In this document: piece by piece, positions 17,978 through 26,195 of the stretch
Position numbering within the stretch: position 1 is the first letter of the stretch
Layout of the letters: each line of letters opens with the position of its first letter
DNA from: Cryptosporangium arvum DSM 44712
Lineage (GTDB): Bacteria > Actinomycetota > Actinomycetes > Mycobacteriales > Cryptosporangiaceae
Direction: 5' to 3'
Assembly: GCF_000585375.1 (NCBI RefSeq)
Contig: NZ_KK073874.1
Coordinates: 8,777,913-8,841,912 of the forward strand
Length of the DNA stretch: 64,000 nucleotides
Translations under genes and position numbers: made by a program
Notes under the pieces: model-generated
The model's input: the letters and a program-made list of their open reading frames with translations, nothing else
Databases searched by the model: none
Told to the model about the DNA's origin: nothing

Positions 17978-18772
17978 TCAGGTGACGCGGAAGACCGGCC
18001 AGCCGATCTGGGTGCGCCAGGCGGCGGGATCGCGCGTGTCACGCGGACCGACGAGGTAGACCTCCCGCACCGGCCCGGCCACCGACATCGCGTTCTGAAC
18101 CACCCAGGTCCCGAGTTCGCCGTAGGTGACCTCGACCCCGTTGTGCTCGCCGACGTGAGTCGTGACGGCCAGCTCGGCAGCCGGCAGCGTCACGGGGTGC
18201 ACGCGTCCGGTGCGGGGTGGAGCGCTCGTCGGCAGGTATACCAGCGCGTGACCTCGTTCCTGTTCGAACAGGGCGTTGTCGTAGGTGCCGCCTGGCGGTC
18301 CGGCCACGGTGTCGCCGACGGCTGCCTCCAGCTCGGCCATCGCGCCGGCGAACCAGGCCTCGATGTCAGAACTCTTGACCACGGCCTCCACTGCCGCGAC
18401 CGTCCGGGCCGGCTCGGCACGCAACTCCACGTGGATCGGCGCTGGATCAGGCTCGAGCAGACGACGTAGCGACACGACCGCGGCTCGGGTGCGGTCGAGC
18501 ACGTCTTCGAGGCGTTGCAGGTGCTCTGCCACGAGGGCCGCCCGGACCCCGGGGTCGGGGGTGCGCAGGATCCGCTGCACGTCACTCAGCGGGACGTCGA
18601 GTTCGCGGAGCCGGTGGATGACCTGCGCGATCGGGATCTGGTCGACGCTGTAGTAGCGGTAATTGGTGGCCTGGTCGACGACGGCGGGTTCGAGCAGCGC
18701 GGCGTCGTGGTAACGACGCAGGGTCCGCACGCTCAAGTGGGTCAGACTCGAGAACTCCCCGATGGTCAGCAC
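17978..18772 (-). CDS. MerR family regulator with GyrI-like effector domain
   Basis: 264-residue regulator. The N-terminal MerR winged helix (LTIGEFSSLTHLSVRTLRRY, NYRYYSVDQIPIAQVI) is followed by a dimerisation coiled coil. The C-terminal part (about residues 115-264) resembles a GyrI/AraC effector-binding domain that captures hydrophobic drugs. GTG at 18772 was chosen because MerR proteins start directly at LTIGEF. It is divergent from a SnoaL-like gene and an SDR gene. A 21-bp dyad in the spacer fits the MerR mode of activating a promoter with long spacing. Confidence 0.88.
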   Translation of the reverse strand: MLTIGEFSSLTHLSVRTLRRYHDAALLEPAVVDQATNYRYYSVDQIPIAQVIHRLRELDVPLSDVQRILRTPDPGVRAALVAEHLQRLEDVLDRTRAAVVSLRRLLEPDPAPIHVELRAEPARTVAAVEAVVKSSDIEAWFAGAMAELEAAVGDTVAGPPGGTYDNALFEQERGHALVYLPTSAPPRTGRVHPVTLPAAELAVTTHVGEHNGVEVTYGELGTWVVQNAMSVAGPVREVYLVGPRDTRDPAAWRTQIGWPVFRVT

Positions 18773-18785
18773 CCGCGCAGTCTGA

Positions 18786-18806
18786 ACCCTCCCCCGGGGA
18801 GAGAGT
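18786..18806. promoter_or_regulatory. MerR-type operator dyad
   Basis: ACCCTC and GAGAGT arms around a CCCCGGGGA centre (core CTCCCC-C-GGGGAG at 18789-18801), with one arm mismatch. It lies between the MerR gene and the SnoaL-like gene, where a MerR activator would act on both. Confidence 0.55.
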
Positions 18807-18850
18807 CCAACGCTTGACCCTCCCGGCGCGTCAGGCCGCACGGTGCATTC

Positions 18851-19198
18851 ATGACACAGTCCGAGCAGCTCCCGACCATCGTGCGTGATTTCCTCGCCGC
18901 GCACATCGTCCACGACGCCGACACCGCCTCGAAGTTCCTCGCCGAGGACGTGGTGGCCATCGACCAGGGTGAGACCTTCCGCGGGCACGACCAGGTCCAC
19001 GCGTTCATACGCGACGCCGGATCCGAGTTCCAGTACACCACCGAGCAGACCGGCGCTCGCCGCGTCGACGACACCCATTACGTCGCGACCCTGCGGCTGG
19101 AAGGCACGTTCCCCGGCGGCACCGCCGAGCTCGACTACCGGTTCACGCTGCGTGACGACCTCATCGCGGAGATCGTCATCGCCAACCACGAAGCCTGA
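18851..19198 (+). CDS. SnoaL-like / NTF2-fold protein
   Basis: 115-residue alpha+beta cone protein of the SnoaL/ketosteroid-isomerase type. It shows the typical plan: N-terminal helices (VRDFLAAHIVHDADTASKFL), AEDVVAIDQGETFRGHDQVH, then strands ending in DYRFTLRDDLIAEIVIANHE. Such proteins are isomerases, cyclases or ligand binders; no catalytic dyad can be assigned with confidence. ATG at 18851. The SDR gene starts 42 bp later with its own GAGGAG, so the two are probably cotranscribed under the divergent MerR regulator. Confidence 0.82.
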   Translation: MTQSEQLPTIVRDFLAAHIVHDADTASKFLAEDVVAIDQGETFRGHDQVHAFIRDAGSEFQYTTEQTGARRVDDTHYVATLRLEGTFPGGTAELDYRFTLRDDLIAEIVIANHEA

Positions 19199-19240
19199 CC
19201 AGACCCGGCCACATCATCTGCAGAGGAGAAGTAGAGCACC

Positions 19241-20026
19241 ATGTCTGGTTCGGATCGCGACCGTCTCGACGGTCGCCGGGCACTGGTCACGGGCGGATCG
19301 AAGGGCTCAGGCAAGGCCGTAGTCGAGAGACTCCGGGAAATGGGCGCCGACGTGTACGCGACGGCCCGAACGATGCCCAAGGGCTACGAGCACCCTGACC
19401 GGTTCATCGAGGCGGACACGTCAACGATCGACGGCGCCAACGCCGTCGCCGCCCGAATCTCCGAGGGCGGCGCACTGGACATCCTGGTGCACGTCGTCGG
19501 AGGGTCGTCGACGCCACCCGGCGGCTTCGCGGTCATCACCGAAGAGCAGTGGCTCACCGAGTTGAACCTCAACTTCCTGGGAGCGGTACGACTCGACCGA
19601 GCGCTTCTCCCGGCGATGATCGAGTCCGGGTCGGCGACGGTGCTGCACTTCACCTCGATCCAGCGCGAAATGCCTCTACACGACGCGACCCTGGCGTACG
19701 CAGCCGCGAAGAGCGCGCTGCGCACCTACAGCAAGGGACTTGCCAACGAGCTCGCGCCGCGCGGCATACGGGTCAACGCGATCAGCCCCGGCGGGATAGC
19801 GACCGAGGCCACCGAGAACTTCGTGGATCTGCTCGCCGAGGGCAACGGACTCACCCGTGAGGAAGCCAGGCAGACGATCTACGACTCCCTCGGGGGAGTA
19901 CCGCTGGGACGATTCGCGACCACCGAGGAGATCGCCGACCTGGTCGGGTTCCTGGTCTCGGATCGCGCCTCGGCGATCGTCGGCGCGGAGTACGTCATCG
20001 ACGGCGGGACCGTCCCGACCATCTGA
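19241..20026 (+). CDS. Short-chain dehydrogenase/reductase (SDR)
   Basis: Classical SDR oxidoreductase, 261 residues. The cofactor loop is TGGSKGSGKAVVERL near residue 18. The active-site Ser is in HFTSIQRE and the catalytic pair YAAAKSALR follows (Tyr-x3-Lys near 150). The C-terminus has the usual LVSDRASAIVGAEYVIDGG. The substrate is unknown. It follows the SnoaL-like gene at 42 bp and ends at a strong hairpin. ATG at 19241 with GAGGAG eleven bases upstream. Confidence 0.9.
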   Translation: MSGSDRDRLDGRRALVTGGSKGSGKAVVERLREMGADVYATARTMPKGYEHPDRFIEADTSTIDGANAVAARISEGGALDILVHVVGGSSTPPGGFAVITEEQWLTELNLNFLGAVRLDRALLPAMIESGSATVLHFTSIQREMPLHDATLAYAAAKSALRTYSKGLANELAPRGIRVNAISPGGIATEATENFVDLLAEGNGLTREEARQTIYDSLGGVPLGRFATTEEIADLVGFLVSDRASAIVGAEYVIDGGTVPTI

Positions 20027-20066
20027 GCCAGCAACGAACTCCGCACCGCCACTTCCGCAACGGTTC

Positions 20067-20109
20067 GATCCGGCGCCACAGCTGACCACCGAGTCGGTGG
20101 CGCCGGATC
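20067..20109 (+). terminator. Hairpin terminator after SDR gene
   Basis: Perfect 13-bp stem, GATCCGGCGCCAC and GTGGCGCCGGATC, with a 17-nt loop, 41 bp after the SDR stop. It separates the SnoaL-SDR unit from the esterase gene. Confidence 0.7.
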
Positions 20110-20190
20110 GCCCCGGGGGCGCGATCCCGGCGGCCATTGCCTGCGACCCGGCGCAGAAGCACGCCCAGTTGACGACCGCAAGGAGAACCC

Positions 20191-21204
20191 ATGACCACCC
20201 ACACCACGGACCGATCTTTCGTCCAGCCGATCGGACCTCCGCCGCCCTTCGACCCCGAGCTCGCGCCCGTCGTAGAAGTGCTGAGCAGCCTGCGCGCGCC
20301 CGACGCGTACCGCCCCGACAACATCGTCGAAATGCGCGCGCCCGTCCCCGGCGTGGAATCCCCGACCGACGAGAGCCTCACGCGCGGCGGCGCCTACGAC
20401 GTCCGGCAACGGATGGTGCCAGGGCCCGACGGGGAACCGGACATCTCCCTGCTGATCTGCTTGCCGCAGCACACGGCAGCCCCGACCGCGGCCATCTATT
20501 ACGCCCACGGCGGCGGCATGATCGTCGGAGACAACCGCTTCGGTCTGGTCGAGATGATCGACCTTGCCGAACCGCTGGGCATGGCCGTGGTGTCGGTCGA
20601 GTACCGGCTCGCACCCGAGACACCTCATCCAGGTCCCGTCGCGGACTGCTACGCCGGCCTGGTGTGGATGTCGGCTCACGCCGCCGAGCTCAACATCGAC
20701 CCTCAGCGCATCGTCGTCGCCGGTGCCAGCGCCGGCGGCGGCCTCGCTGCGGGGGTCACCCTGATGGCACGTGACTCCAACGGCCCGGCCGTTTTCGCTC
20801 AGCTACTCCAGTCCCCGATGCTCGACGACCGCAACGACACACCCTCCGCCCGGCAGCTGCAAGGCCTCGGCATCTGGGACCGCTCCTCGAACGAGACCGG
20901 ATGGAACGCGCTGCTCGGCGACGGTGTGCGCGGAGGACCCGACGTGTCTCCGTACGCCGCGCCATCCCGCACCGCGGATCTTTCCGGACTTCCGCCCACC
21001 TTCATCGACGTCGGCACGGCCGAAACGTTCCGAGACGAGGACGTCGACTTCGCAAGCCGCATCTGGCTGGCCGGCGGCCGCGTCGAGCTGCACGTCTGGC
21101 CCGGCGGGTTTCACGGGTTCGACGTCGTGGCCCCCCAGGCGGCAATCTCCCAGGACGCCATCGCCGCCCGGGCGTCATGGCTGCGCCGCCAGATGAACAC
21201 CTAG
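20191..21204 (+). CDS. Alpha/beta hydrolase, hormone-sensitive-lipase (HSL) family esterase
   Basis: 337-residue cytoplasmic esterase of the HSL family (family IV). The oxyanion motif HGGG appears in YYAHGGGMIVGD near residue 110. The nucleophile is in GASAGGGLA (Ser near 180). The acid/His part is GGFHGFDVV near the C-terminus. An Asp of the triad is probably in IDVGTAETFRDE. ATG at 20191 with AAGGAG upstream. It stands after the terminator of the SDR gene and has no evident operon partner. Confidence 0.9.
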   Translation: MTTHTTDRSFVQPIGPPPPFDPELAPVVEVLSSLRAPDAYRPDNIVEMRAPVPGVESPTDESLTRGGAYDVRQRMVPGPDGEPDISLLICLPQHTAAPTAAIYYAHGGGMIVGDNRFGLVEMIDLAEPLGMAVVSVEYRLAPETPHPGPVADCYAGLVWMSAHAAELNIDPQRIVVAGASAGGGLAAGVTLMARDSNGPAVFAQLLQSPMLDDRNDTPSARQLQGLGIWDRSSNETGWNALLGDGVRGGPDVSPYAAPSRTADLSGLPPTFIDVGTAETFRDEDVDFASRIWLAGGRVELHVWPGGFHGFDVVAPQAAISQDAIAARASWLRRQMNT

Positions 21205-21244
21205 CATCGACGCCAGACGTGGTCGCCCCGAGTCATCGAAAACA

Positions 21245-21275
21245 TGGGCGACCACTTGGGGATCGAACCCCGGCC
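21245..21275 (-). other. tRNA 3'-end-like fragment
   Basis: Read on the minus strand this has a T-arm-like GGGGTTCGATCCCC followed by an acceptor-like end GTGGTCGCCC. It lacks an anticodon arm or 5' half upstream, and the T stem has mismatches. It shares the GGTTCGATCCCCA block with the tRNA-Lys gene 60 bp away. It looks like a decayed tRNA or an old integration scar. Confidence 0.4.
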
Positions 21276-21331
21276 TCACCGCTGACCTGCGCCGCGTCAG
21301 ACATGGTCAGAGGGTTCGTCATCTTGCGGGG

Positions 21332-21404
21332 TGGGCCGCCTGGGGATCGAACCCAGAACCCGCGGATTAAAAGTCCGCTGCTCTGCCAGTTGAGCTAACG
21401 GCCC
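21332..21404 (-). tRNA. tRNA-Lys (anticodon TTT)
   Basis: Full cloverleaf on the minus strand. Acceptor GGGCCGT pairs with GCGGCCC, the D arm is AGCTCAACTGGCAGAGC, the anticodon loop is CTTTTAA and the T arm CTGGG-TTCGATC-CCCAG. The CCA end is not encoded (genomic ACCC). Confidence 0.95.
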
Positions 21405-21637
21405 GGCACAGGCGCAGCCGACCCTCCCGGCCGCGTCCCCCAGAAGTGTCTCAGACCCGAACGCCGACGGCGACAGACATCCCCCAGACCACGCTCCGTC
21501 GCGGCATCCAATGGTTCAGAGGTGCCGAGTTTCTGACAGAAACGGGCGTTGCCGCCCATCGTCGTTCACAGTGCTCATCTGGGCATACGGCACTAAAGCG
21601 TCGCCCGGGCACAGTTCGACGGTGACAGGCAGGGATC

Positions 21638-22378
21638 ATGAAGCGACGTTCGAGGACCACACTGCTCGCCGCGGGCGCGGCCTTGGCGCTCGTCTCGACG
21701 CTCGGCGTGAGCGCCGGCCCGTCGTACGCGTCGTTACCCAGCAGTGGGGTGGTCGCGACGTCGCGGCCCACACCGAAGCCACTGCTGCACCCGACGTCGA
21801 CGCCCTACCGTCACACCGGCCGGTCCGCGATTGCGCTCACCTTCGACGACGGGCCCGACCCGACCTGGACCCCCCAGGTGCTCGCCCTCCTACGCAAGTA
21901 CCACGTCAAAGCGACGTTCTGCCTGATCGGCGTCAACGTGAAGGCGCACCCGGACCTCGTCCGGAAGATCGCGGCCGACGGGCACACGCTGTGCAACCAC
22001 ACGATGCGGCACGACCTGCACCTGAAGTCGAAGTCGCGATCCGCGATCGACGCCGACCTGCGGGCCACCAGCAGGCTCATCACCAGGGCGAGCGGCGGCG
22101 TGCGGCCCACCTACTTCCGCGCGCCCGGTGGCAACTGGGCCGGCGTGATCGTCTCGGTGGCCCGCAAGCAAGGCATGGCGTCGCTCGGATGGACCGTGGA
22201 TCCACGCGACTGGGCGAAGCCGCCGTCCAGCTCGATCGTGGCGCGAGTGCGTGCCGGTGAGGCCCCCGGTGTGATCGTGCTCATGCACGACGGAGGCGGT
22301 GATCGGTCCCGAACCGTGGCCGCATGCAAGGTCCTGCTGCCCGAACTCACCGCCAAGTACCGCCTCACCCGACTCTGA
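21638..22378 (+). CDS. Secreted polysaccharide deacetylase (NodB/CE4)
   Basis: 246-residue exported carbohydrate esterase of family CE4, which removes N-acetyl groups from chitin oligomers or peptidoglycan. The signal peptide is MKRRSRTTLLAAGAALALVS with cleavage after PSYAS-type residues near 32. The NodB domain carries metal and catalytic motifs TFDDGPDPTW (motif 1), HTMRHD (motif 2, HxxxH type), YFRAPGGNW (motif 3), LGWTVDPRDW (motif 4) and VLMHDGGGDRSRT (motif 5). All five are present, so it should be active. ATG at 21638. It probably acts on the cell wall. Confidence 0.93.
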   Translation: MKRRSRTTLLAAGAALALVSTLGVSAGPSYASLPSSGVVATSRPTPKPLLHPTSTPYRHTGRSAIALTFDDGPDPTWTPQVLALLRKYHVKATFCLIGVNVKAHPDLVRKIAADGHTLCNHTMRHDLHLKSKSRSAIDADLRATSRLITRASGGVRPTYFRAPGGNWAGVIVSVARKQGMASLGWTVDPRDWAKPPSSSIVARVRAGEAPGVIVLMHDGGGDRSRTVAACKVLLPELTAKYRLTRL

Positions 22379-22519
22379 CCTGCGCTTTCACATTCGGTGG
22401 GGGGCGCTTTTGCCACCTGGCCTCGTTGTCGCATATGCTGATCTCGCTCCCGACGCGGACGGGGTGGGTGCGCCGCCCGGCGGACATGTGTGACAACATG
22501 AACGCCGTTCGGGTTGCAC

Positions 22520-22592
22520 GCCCTCATCGTCTAGTGGCCCAGGACGCCGCCCTTTCAAGGCGGTAGCACGGGTTCGAATCCCGTTGGGGGCA
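22520..22592 (+). tRNA. tRNA-Glu (anticodon TTC)
   Basis: Acceptor GCCCTCA pairs with TGGGGGC, the anticodon loop is CTTTCAA and the T arm CGGG-TTCGAAT-CCCG. The CCA end is not encoded. First of three same-strand tRNA genes. Confidence 0.95.
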
Positions 22593-22617
22593 CGGCAAGA
22601 CTTGGTCTTACCCACCA

Positions 22618-22692
22618 GGTCCCGTGGAGCAGTTCGGAGTGCTCGCCGCCCTGTCAAGGCGGAGGTCGCGGGTTCAAATCCCGTCGGGACCG
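22618..22692 (+). tRNA. tRNA-Asp (anticodon GTC)
   Basis: Acceptor GGTCCCG pairs with CGGGACC with discriminator G, as expected for tRNA-Asp. The anticodon loop is CTGTCAA and the T arm CGGG-TTCAAAT-CCCG. CCA is not encoded. Confidence 0.95.
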
Positions 22693-22697
22693 CTCTA

Positions 22698-22721
22698 GCT
22701 GCCGCGCTTCGGCGCGGCAGC
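22698..22721 (+). terminator. Hairpin between tRNA-Asp and tRNA-Phe
   Basis: Perfect 10-bp stem GCTGCCGCGC / GCGCGGCAGC with a TTCG tetraloop, immediately after tRNA-Asp. It may end or process the tRNA-Glu/Asp transcript. Confidence 0.65.
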
Positions 22722-22748
22722 GGAGTGGCGTCTTTAGTCGCCGCATTC

Positions 22749-22825
22749 GGCCAGGTAGCTCAGTTGGTACGAGCGTCCGCCTGAAAAGCGGAAGGTCGGC
22801 GGTTCGACCCCGCCCCTGGCCACCA
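22749..22825 (+). tRNA. tRNA-Phe (anticodon GAA)
   Basis: Acceptor GGCCAGG pairs with CCTGGCC, the anticodon loop is CTGAAAA and the T loop TTCGACC. The CCA end is encoded, unlike the other three tRNA genes here. Confidence 0.95.
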
Positions 22826-22836
22826 CCATCACCACC

Positions 22837-22875
22837 AGGCATCTTCGCCACTCAGCGAAGGTGCCTTTTGTTTTG
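22837..22875 (+). terminator. Rho-independent terminator after tRNA-Phe
   Basis: Stem AGGCATCTTCGC / GCGAAGGTGCCT (one G-T pair) with a 6-nt loop, followed by TTTTGTTTTG. It is the clearest intrinsic terminator in the window. Confidence 0.85.
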
Positions 22876-23048
22876 CCCACGCGTAATCCGCTTCCCAGCC
22901 GGCGGCCGGCGTGCGAGAGTGGGCCCGGCGTCCACGACCCGGAAGGAGGTGCGGCGATGATCACATCCATTGTTTCCGCGCCTCTCGTGGTCGGCTGAAC
23001 GACGCCCTCGCGGCCACGGATGGCGCGCTGTCTTGCGAAGGACATCGC

Positions 23049-23447
23049 ATGAGCGTCCGAGTTCGGCACATCACTATCGACTGTGCCAATCCCTACGAGC
23101 TGGCTCAGTTCTGGTCGGCTCTCACCGGTTACGGCGAGCACCCCGAGAACGGCAATCACCCGGACGACCCGGAGGCGCTTCTCGTCGCGCCCGACGGTGG
23201 CCCGGACCTGCTGTTCGTCCCGGTGCCCGAGCCCAAGACGGTGAAGAACCGGTTCCATCTGGATCTGCAGCCCACCAGCCGCACCCGCGACGAGGAGGCT
23301 CAGCGGGTTCTGGCGTTGGGTGCGACGCTCGTCGCCGATCACCGGCGCACCGACGGCACCGGCTGGGTCACGCTGGCTGATCCGGAGGGCAACGAGTTCT
23401 GCATCGAACGCAGCGCGGCCGAACGCAGCGCGGCTGAGACCGGCTGA
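23049..23447 (+). CDS. VOC family (glyoxalase-like) protein
   Basis: 132-residue vicinal-oxygen-chelate protein of the Glyoxalase_6-like type. It begins MSVRVRHITIDCANPYELAQ and has two beta-alpha-beta-beta-beta modules, the second with NRFHLDLQP and WVTLADPEGNEFCIE. His in ITIDCAN position and Glu in FCIE could be metal ligands. The function is unknown; members often modify or bind small toxic molecules. ATG at 23049. The C-terminal end carries a short duplicated SAAERSAAE tail. Confidence 0.85.
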   Translation: MSVRVRHITIDCANPYELAQFWSALTGYGEHPENGNHPDDPEALLVAPDGGPDLLFVPVPEPKTVKNRFHLDLQPTSRTRDEEAQRVLALGATLVADHRRTDGTGWVTLADPEGNEFCIERSAAERSAAETG

Positions 23448-23560
23448 TCCGAGGTGACGAGCCGCCCACTCCGCGCCCCGGAGTGGGCGGCGCTCCGCGG
23501 GCGAAAAAACGTCGGTGGTCACCGCTACGGTGCCACCGACGAAGCCAGGGGAGGCGACGG

Positions 23561-23995
23561 ATGTTCGAGAACGACCACGACCGGGTCCCGACCGGTCGTG
23601 ACGAGAACACCGAGGAGGTGGCCTCCGCGTTGCACGGCGCGGTGGCCCTGCTCCAGTCCTTGCACGCCGATGAGGCGTCGATGCCCGGGGCGGTCGCGTC
23701 CTGGGCCGCGGTGTACGGCACCGCGACCGTAGAACCCGATCTCGACGATCTGCAGCGCGAGTTCCGCGTGCGGCGTCCACGCACGATCCCGGACGCGTTC
23801 ATGGCCGGCGCGGTAGCGATGGGTGATGCGATAAGCGCACCGACGTCCGACCTGGTCAGCCAGCAGCTGGCCGCTCACGTGAAGATCGAGAACGAGCTGT
23901 TGAAACGGCTGGCCCAGGCCACCGACCGTCCCGTTCACGACGTGCTGACCTACCTGGAGGAGTGGGCCACGATCGAGACCGCCGAGCCGCGCTAG
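23561..23995 (+). CDS. Hypothetical protein, 144 aa
   Basis: Acidic, mainly helical cytoplasmic protein with no family I recognise. Visible traits are an N-terminal disordered acidic stretch (FENDHDRVPTGRDENTEE), a middle part ending VRRPRTIPDAFMAGAVAMGD, and a helical C-terminus (SQQLAAHVKIENELLKRLAQ, VLTYLEEWATIE). GAGG stands seven bases before the ATG at 23561, supporting translation. No conserved neighbour suggests a role. Confidence 0.6.
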   Translation: MFENDHDRVPTGRDENTEEVASALHGAVALLQSLHADEASMPGAVASWAAVYGTATVEPDLDDLQREFRVRRPRTIPDAFMAGAVAMGDAISAPTSDLVSQQLAAHVKIENELLKRLAQATDRPVHDVLTYLEEWATIETAEPR

Positions 23996-24046
23996 CGGTC
24001 AGCGAGCAGGCGGCAGCACGCCGAGCAGCAGGGCGGCGAAGTCGTC

Positions 24047-24175
24047 GGGGCGGGAGAGACGTCCCGCCCCGAACTCGCGGCGTGAAGGCCTCCCGCCTCA
24101 GACTCGCGGCGCGAGACTCCTCCCGCCCCGAACTCGAGGCGAGACGGGCCTCCCGCCCCGAACCGACGACCCTCT
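24047..24175. repeat. Imperfect tandem repeat, about 30-bp units
   Basis: About four copies of a unit like CCCGCCCCGAACTCGCGGCG plus a variable AGACTCCT-type end, with 70-90 percent identity by eye. No convincing frame crosses it. It lies in the 407-bp gap between the hypothetical gene and the SRPBCC gene. Confidence 0.6.
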
Positions 24176-24262
24176 AAGCGTGCGCCGCCCGCTCGCGCTG
24201 CACCACGGCCGGAATCGCGGGTGCCCACTCAGGCCGCGGGCACGTCGCGCCACGCGGCGACC

Positions 24263-24355
24263 GCACGGACCGACCGCACGGACCGACCGCACGGGCCGGC
24301 CAAATGGGCCGGCCGTACGGACCGGCCAAATGGGCCGACCGTACGGACCGGCCGG
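24263..24355. repeat. GC-rich direct/inverted repeat cluster
   Basis: Repeats of GACCGACCGCACG and of GGACCGGCCAAATGGGCCG alternate with CGTAC. Many units are themselves palindromic (GGCCGGCC). It ends about 50 bp before the SRPBCC start and would form strong secondary structure in single strands. Confidence 0.65.
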
Positions 24356-24402
24356 ACGGCACCCTCGGCAGACTGTCGTACCCACCCGAAATACTGTTCG
24401 CC

Positions 24403-24816
24403 ATGGAGAGACCCACAGGTCAGACGAAAGACGTCGGATGGGAGATCGGAGTCTCCCGCACGATCCCGCACGGCTCGGCGGAGGTGTGGGCCTTCCTCAC
24501 CTCGCCCGAGGGCGCCGCTCTATGGGTCGGCCCCGGCGTGGTCCTCGAACCCACCAAAGGCGCGAAATACGTCGCGGAGAACGGCACCAGCGGCGAGGTG
24601 CGCAGCTTCCGCCCCGGTGACCGGGTCCGCCTCACCTGGCGGCCGAACACCTGGTCGCACGACAGCATCGTCCAGCTCGTCGTACGCCCGGCGGCCACCG
24701 GCACGTCCGTGCGTTTCCACCAGGAGCACCTGGCCGACGCCGACGAACGCGAGCAGCAACGCAACCACTGGCGCGACGTCCTCGGCACGATCACCGCCGC
24801 GCTCGCCCAGCACTGA
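24403..24816 (+). CDS. SRPBCC / AHSA1-like domain protein
   Basis: 137-residue hydrophobic-ligand-binding fold protein of the Activator-of-Hsp90-ATPase-homolog-1-like (SRPBCC) group. Diagnostic segments are VSRTIPHGSAEVWAFLTSPE, LWVGPGV, SGEVRSFRPGDRVRLTWRPN and a closing helix EREQQRNHWRDVLGTITAAL. It has no signal peptide. The ATG at 24403 precedes a 15-residue variable lead. No operon partner is apparent; the ligand is unknown. Confidence 0.85.
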   Translation: MERPTGQTKDVGWEIGVSRTIPHGSAEVWAFLTSPEGAALWVGPGVVLEPTKGAKYVAENGTSGEVRSFRPGDRVRLTWRPNTWSHDSIVQLVVRPAATGTSVRFHQEHLADADEREQQRNHWRDVLGTITAALAQH

Positions 24817-24826
24817 GTAGCCTCAT

Positions 24827-24845
24827 TCCTATCAAGAAACTAGGA
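24827..24845. promoter_or_regulatory. Dyad upstream of ssuD
   Basis: TCCTA-9 nt-TAGGA, 36 bp before the ssuD ATG in an unusually AT-rich short stretch for this genome. It is a candidate site for sulfur-starvation control; the regulator is not known. Confidence 0.45.
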
Positions 24846-24881
24846 TTAGGCATCCCCGTCGCCGACACCGGAAGGGCCCCG

Positions 24882-26075
24882 ATGAGCCTGACCTTCCACT
24901 GGTTCCTCCCGACCATGGGCGACAGCCGCAACCTCGTCGCCGGTGGTCACGGTGTCGACCTCGGGCGCGCGGCCGGGGACAGGCCGGCGTCGCTGGGCTA
25001 TCTCACGCAGATCACCCGCGCCGCCGAGCAGCTCGGGTTCGTGGGTGCGCTGACGCCCACCGGCGCCTGGTGCGACGACGCCTGGCTCACCACGGCGATG
25101 CTGGCGGGGGCGTCCGAGCGGCTGAAGTTCCTGGTCGCCTTCCGGCCGGCTCTGCTCTCCCCCACCCTCGCCGCGCAGATGGCGACGACGTACCAGCGGC
25201 ACTCCGGCAACCGCCTCCTGCTCAACGTCGTCACCGGCGGGGAGAGCAAGGAGCAGCGGCTCTACGGCGACTTCCTCGACAAGGACGCACGCTACGAGCG
25301 CACCGACGAGTTCCTCGAGGTCGTCACGCGGCTCTGGCGGGGCGAGACGCTGAGCCTGGACGGGCGGCACCTCCAAGTCGAGGACGCCCGGCTCAACCGG
25401 CTCCCCGACCCGGTACCCGACGTGTACTTCGGTGGCTCGTCACCGGCGGCCGGCCTGGTCGCCGCCAAATACGCCGACACCTACCTGACCTGGGGCGAGA
25501 AGCCCGAACAGGTCGCGGAGAAGATCAACTGGGTCAAGGGCCTGGCCGCGGCCCGCAACCGGACCCTGCGGTACGGCATCCGGCTCCACGTCATCAGCCG
25601 CGACACCTCCGAAGACGCCTGGGCGGAGGCCGCCCGGCTGCTCCGGGGCCTCGATCCGGAGACGATCCAGCGCGTCCAGCAGGGGCTGGCCCGGAGCGAG
25701 TCCGAAGGCCAGCGTCGGATGGCCGAGTTGCACGACCGCGGTCGCGCCGGCACGGCCCTGCGTGACCTGGAGATCGCGCCGAACCTGTGGGCGGGGGTCG
25801 GCCTGGTCCGGGGCGGGGCGGGCACCGCGCTCGTCGGTAGCCACACCGAGGTCGCCGACCGGATCGTCGAGCTCCACGAGCTCGGCATCGACGAGTTCGT
25901 GCTGTCGGGCTACCCGCACCTGGAGGAGGCGTACTGGTTCGCCGAGGGCGTGCTGCCGCTACTCCGCCGTCGGGGCCTCTGGGAGCATCCCGACGCCGCC
26001 TCGCTCGACACCACCCAGGTGGACGTGCCGTTCGCCGGCACCGCCGGTCGCGCACTGGCACCGGCACCTCACTGA
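24882..26075 (+). CDS. ssuD: FMNH2-dependent alkanesulfonate monooxygenase
   Basis: Bacterial-luciferase-like (LLM class) flavoenzyme of 397 residues, normal for SsuD. With reduced FMN it desulfonates alkanesulfonates to aldehyde and sulfite. Family landmarks are FHWFLPTMGDSRNLVAG at the start, FRPALLSPTLAAQMATTYQR, LLLNVVTGGESKEQRLYGDF, DVYFGGSSPAAGLVAAKYAD and the C-terminal FVLSGYPHLEEAYWFAEGVL. ATG at 24882. The ssuABC transporter and the flavin reductase are not adjacent here, so uptake genes must be elsewhere. An AT-rich dyad upstream may be its operator. Confidence 0.93.
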   Translation: MSLTFHWFLPTMGDSRNLVAGGHGVDLGRAAGDRPASLGYLTQITRAAEQLGFVGALTPTGAWCDDAWLTTAMLAGASERLKFLVAFRPALLSPTLAAQMATTYQRHSGNRLLLNVVTGGESKEQRLYGDFLDKDARYERTDEFLEVVTRLWRGETLSLDGRHLQVEDARLNRLPDPVPDVYFGGSSPAAGLVAAKYADTYLTWGEKPEQVAEKINWVKGLAAARNRTLRYGIRLHVISRDTSEDAWAEAARLLRGLDPETIQRVQQGLARSESEGQRRMAELHDRGRAGTALRDLEIAPNLWAGVGLVRGGAGTALVGSHTEVADRIVELHELGIDEFVLSGYPHLEEAYWFAEGVLPLLRRRGLWEHPDAASLDTTQVDVPFAGTAGRALAPAPH

Positions 26076-26195
26076 AGCGATACTCAGCGCCACAGATCGA
26101 CCGTCAGACGCACAGCCGCGGCCCGGACTCCACGTTCTGTCGGACCCCAGCGGTAAAGTTCGCCGACGCCGTCACCAGCACCGGAGAGTAGCTCG

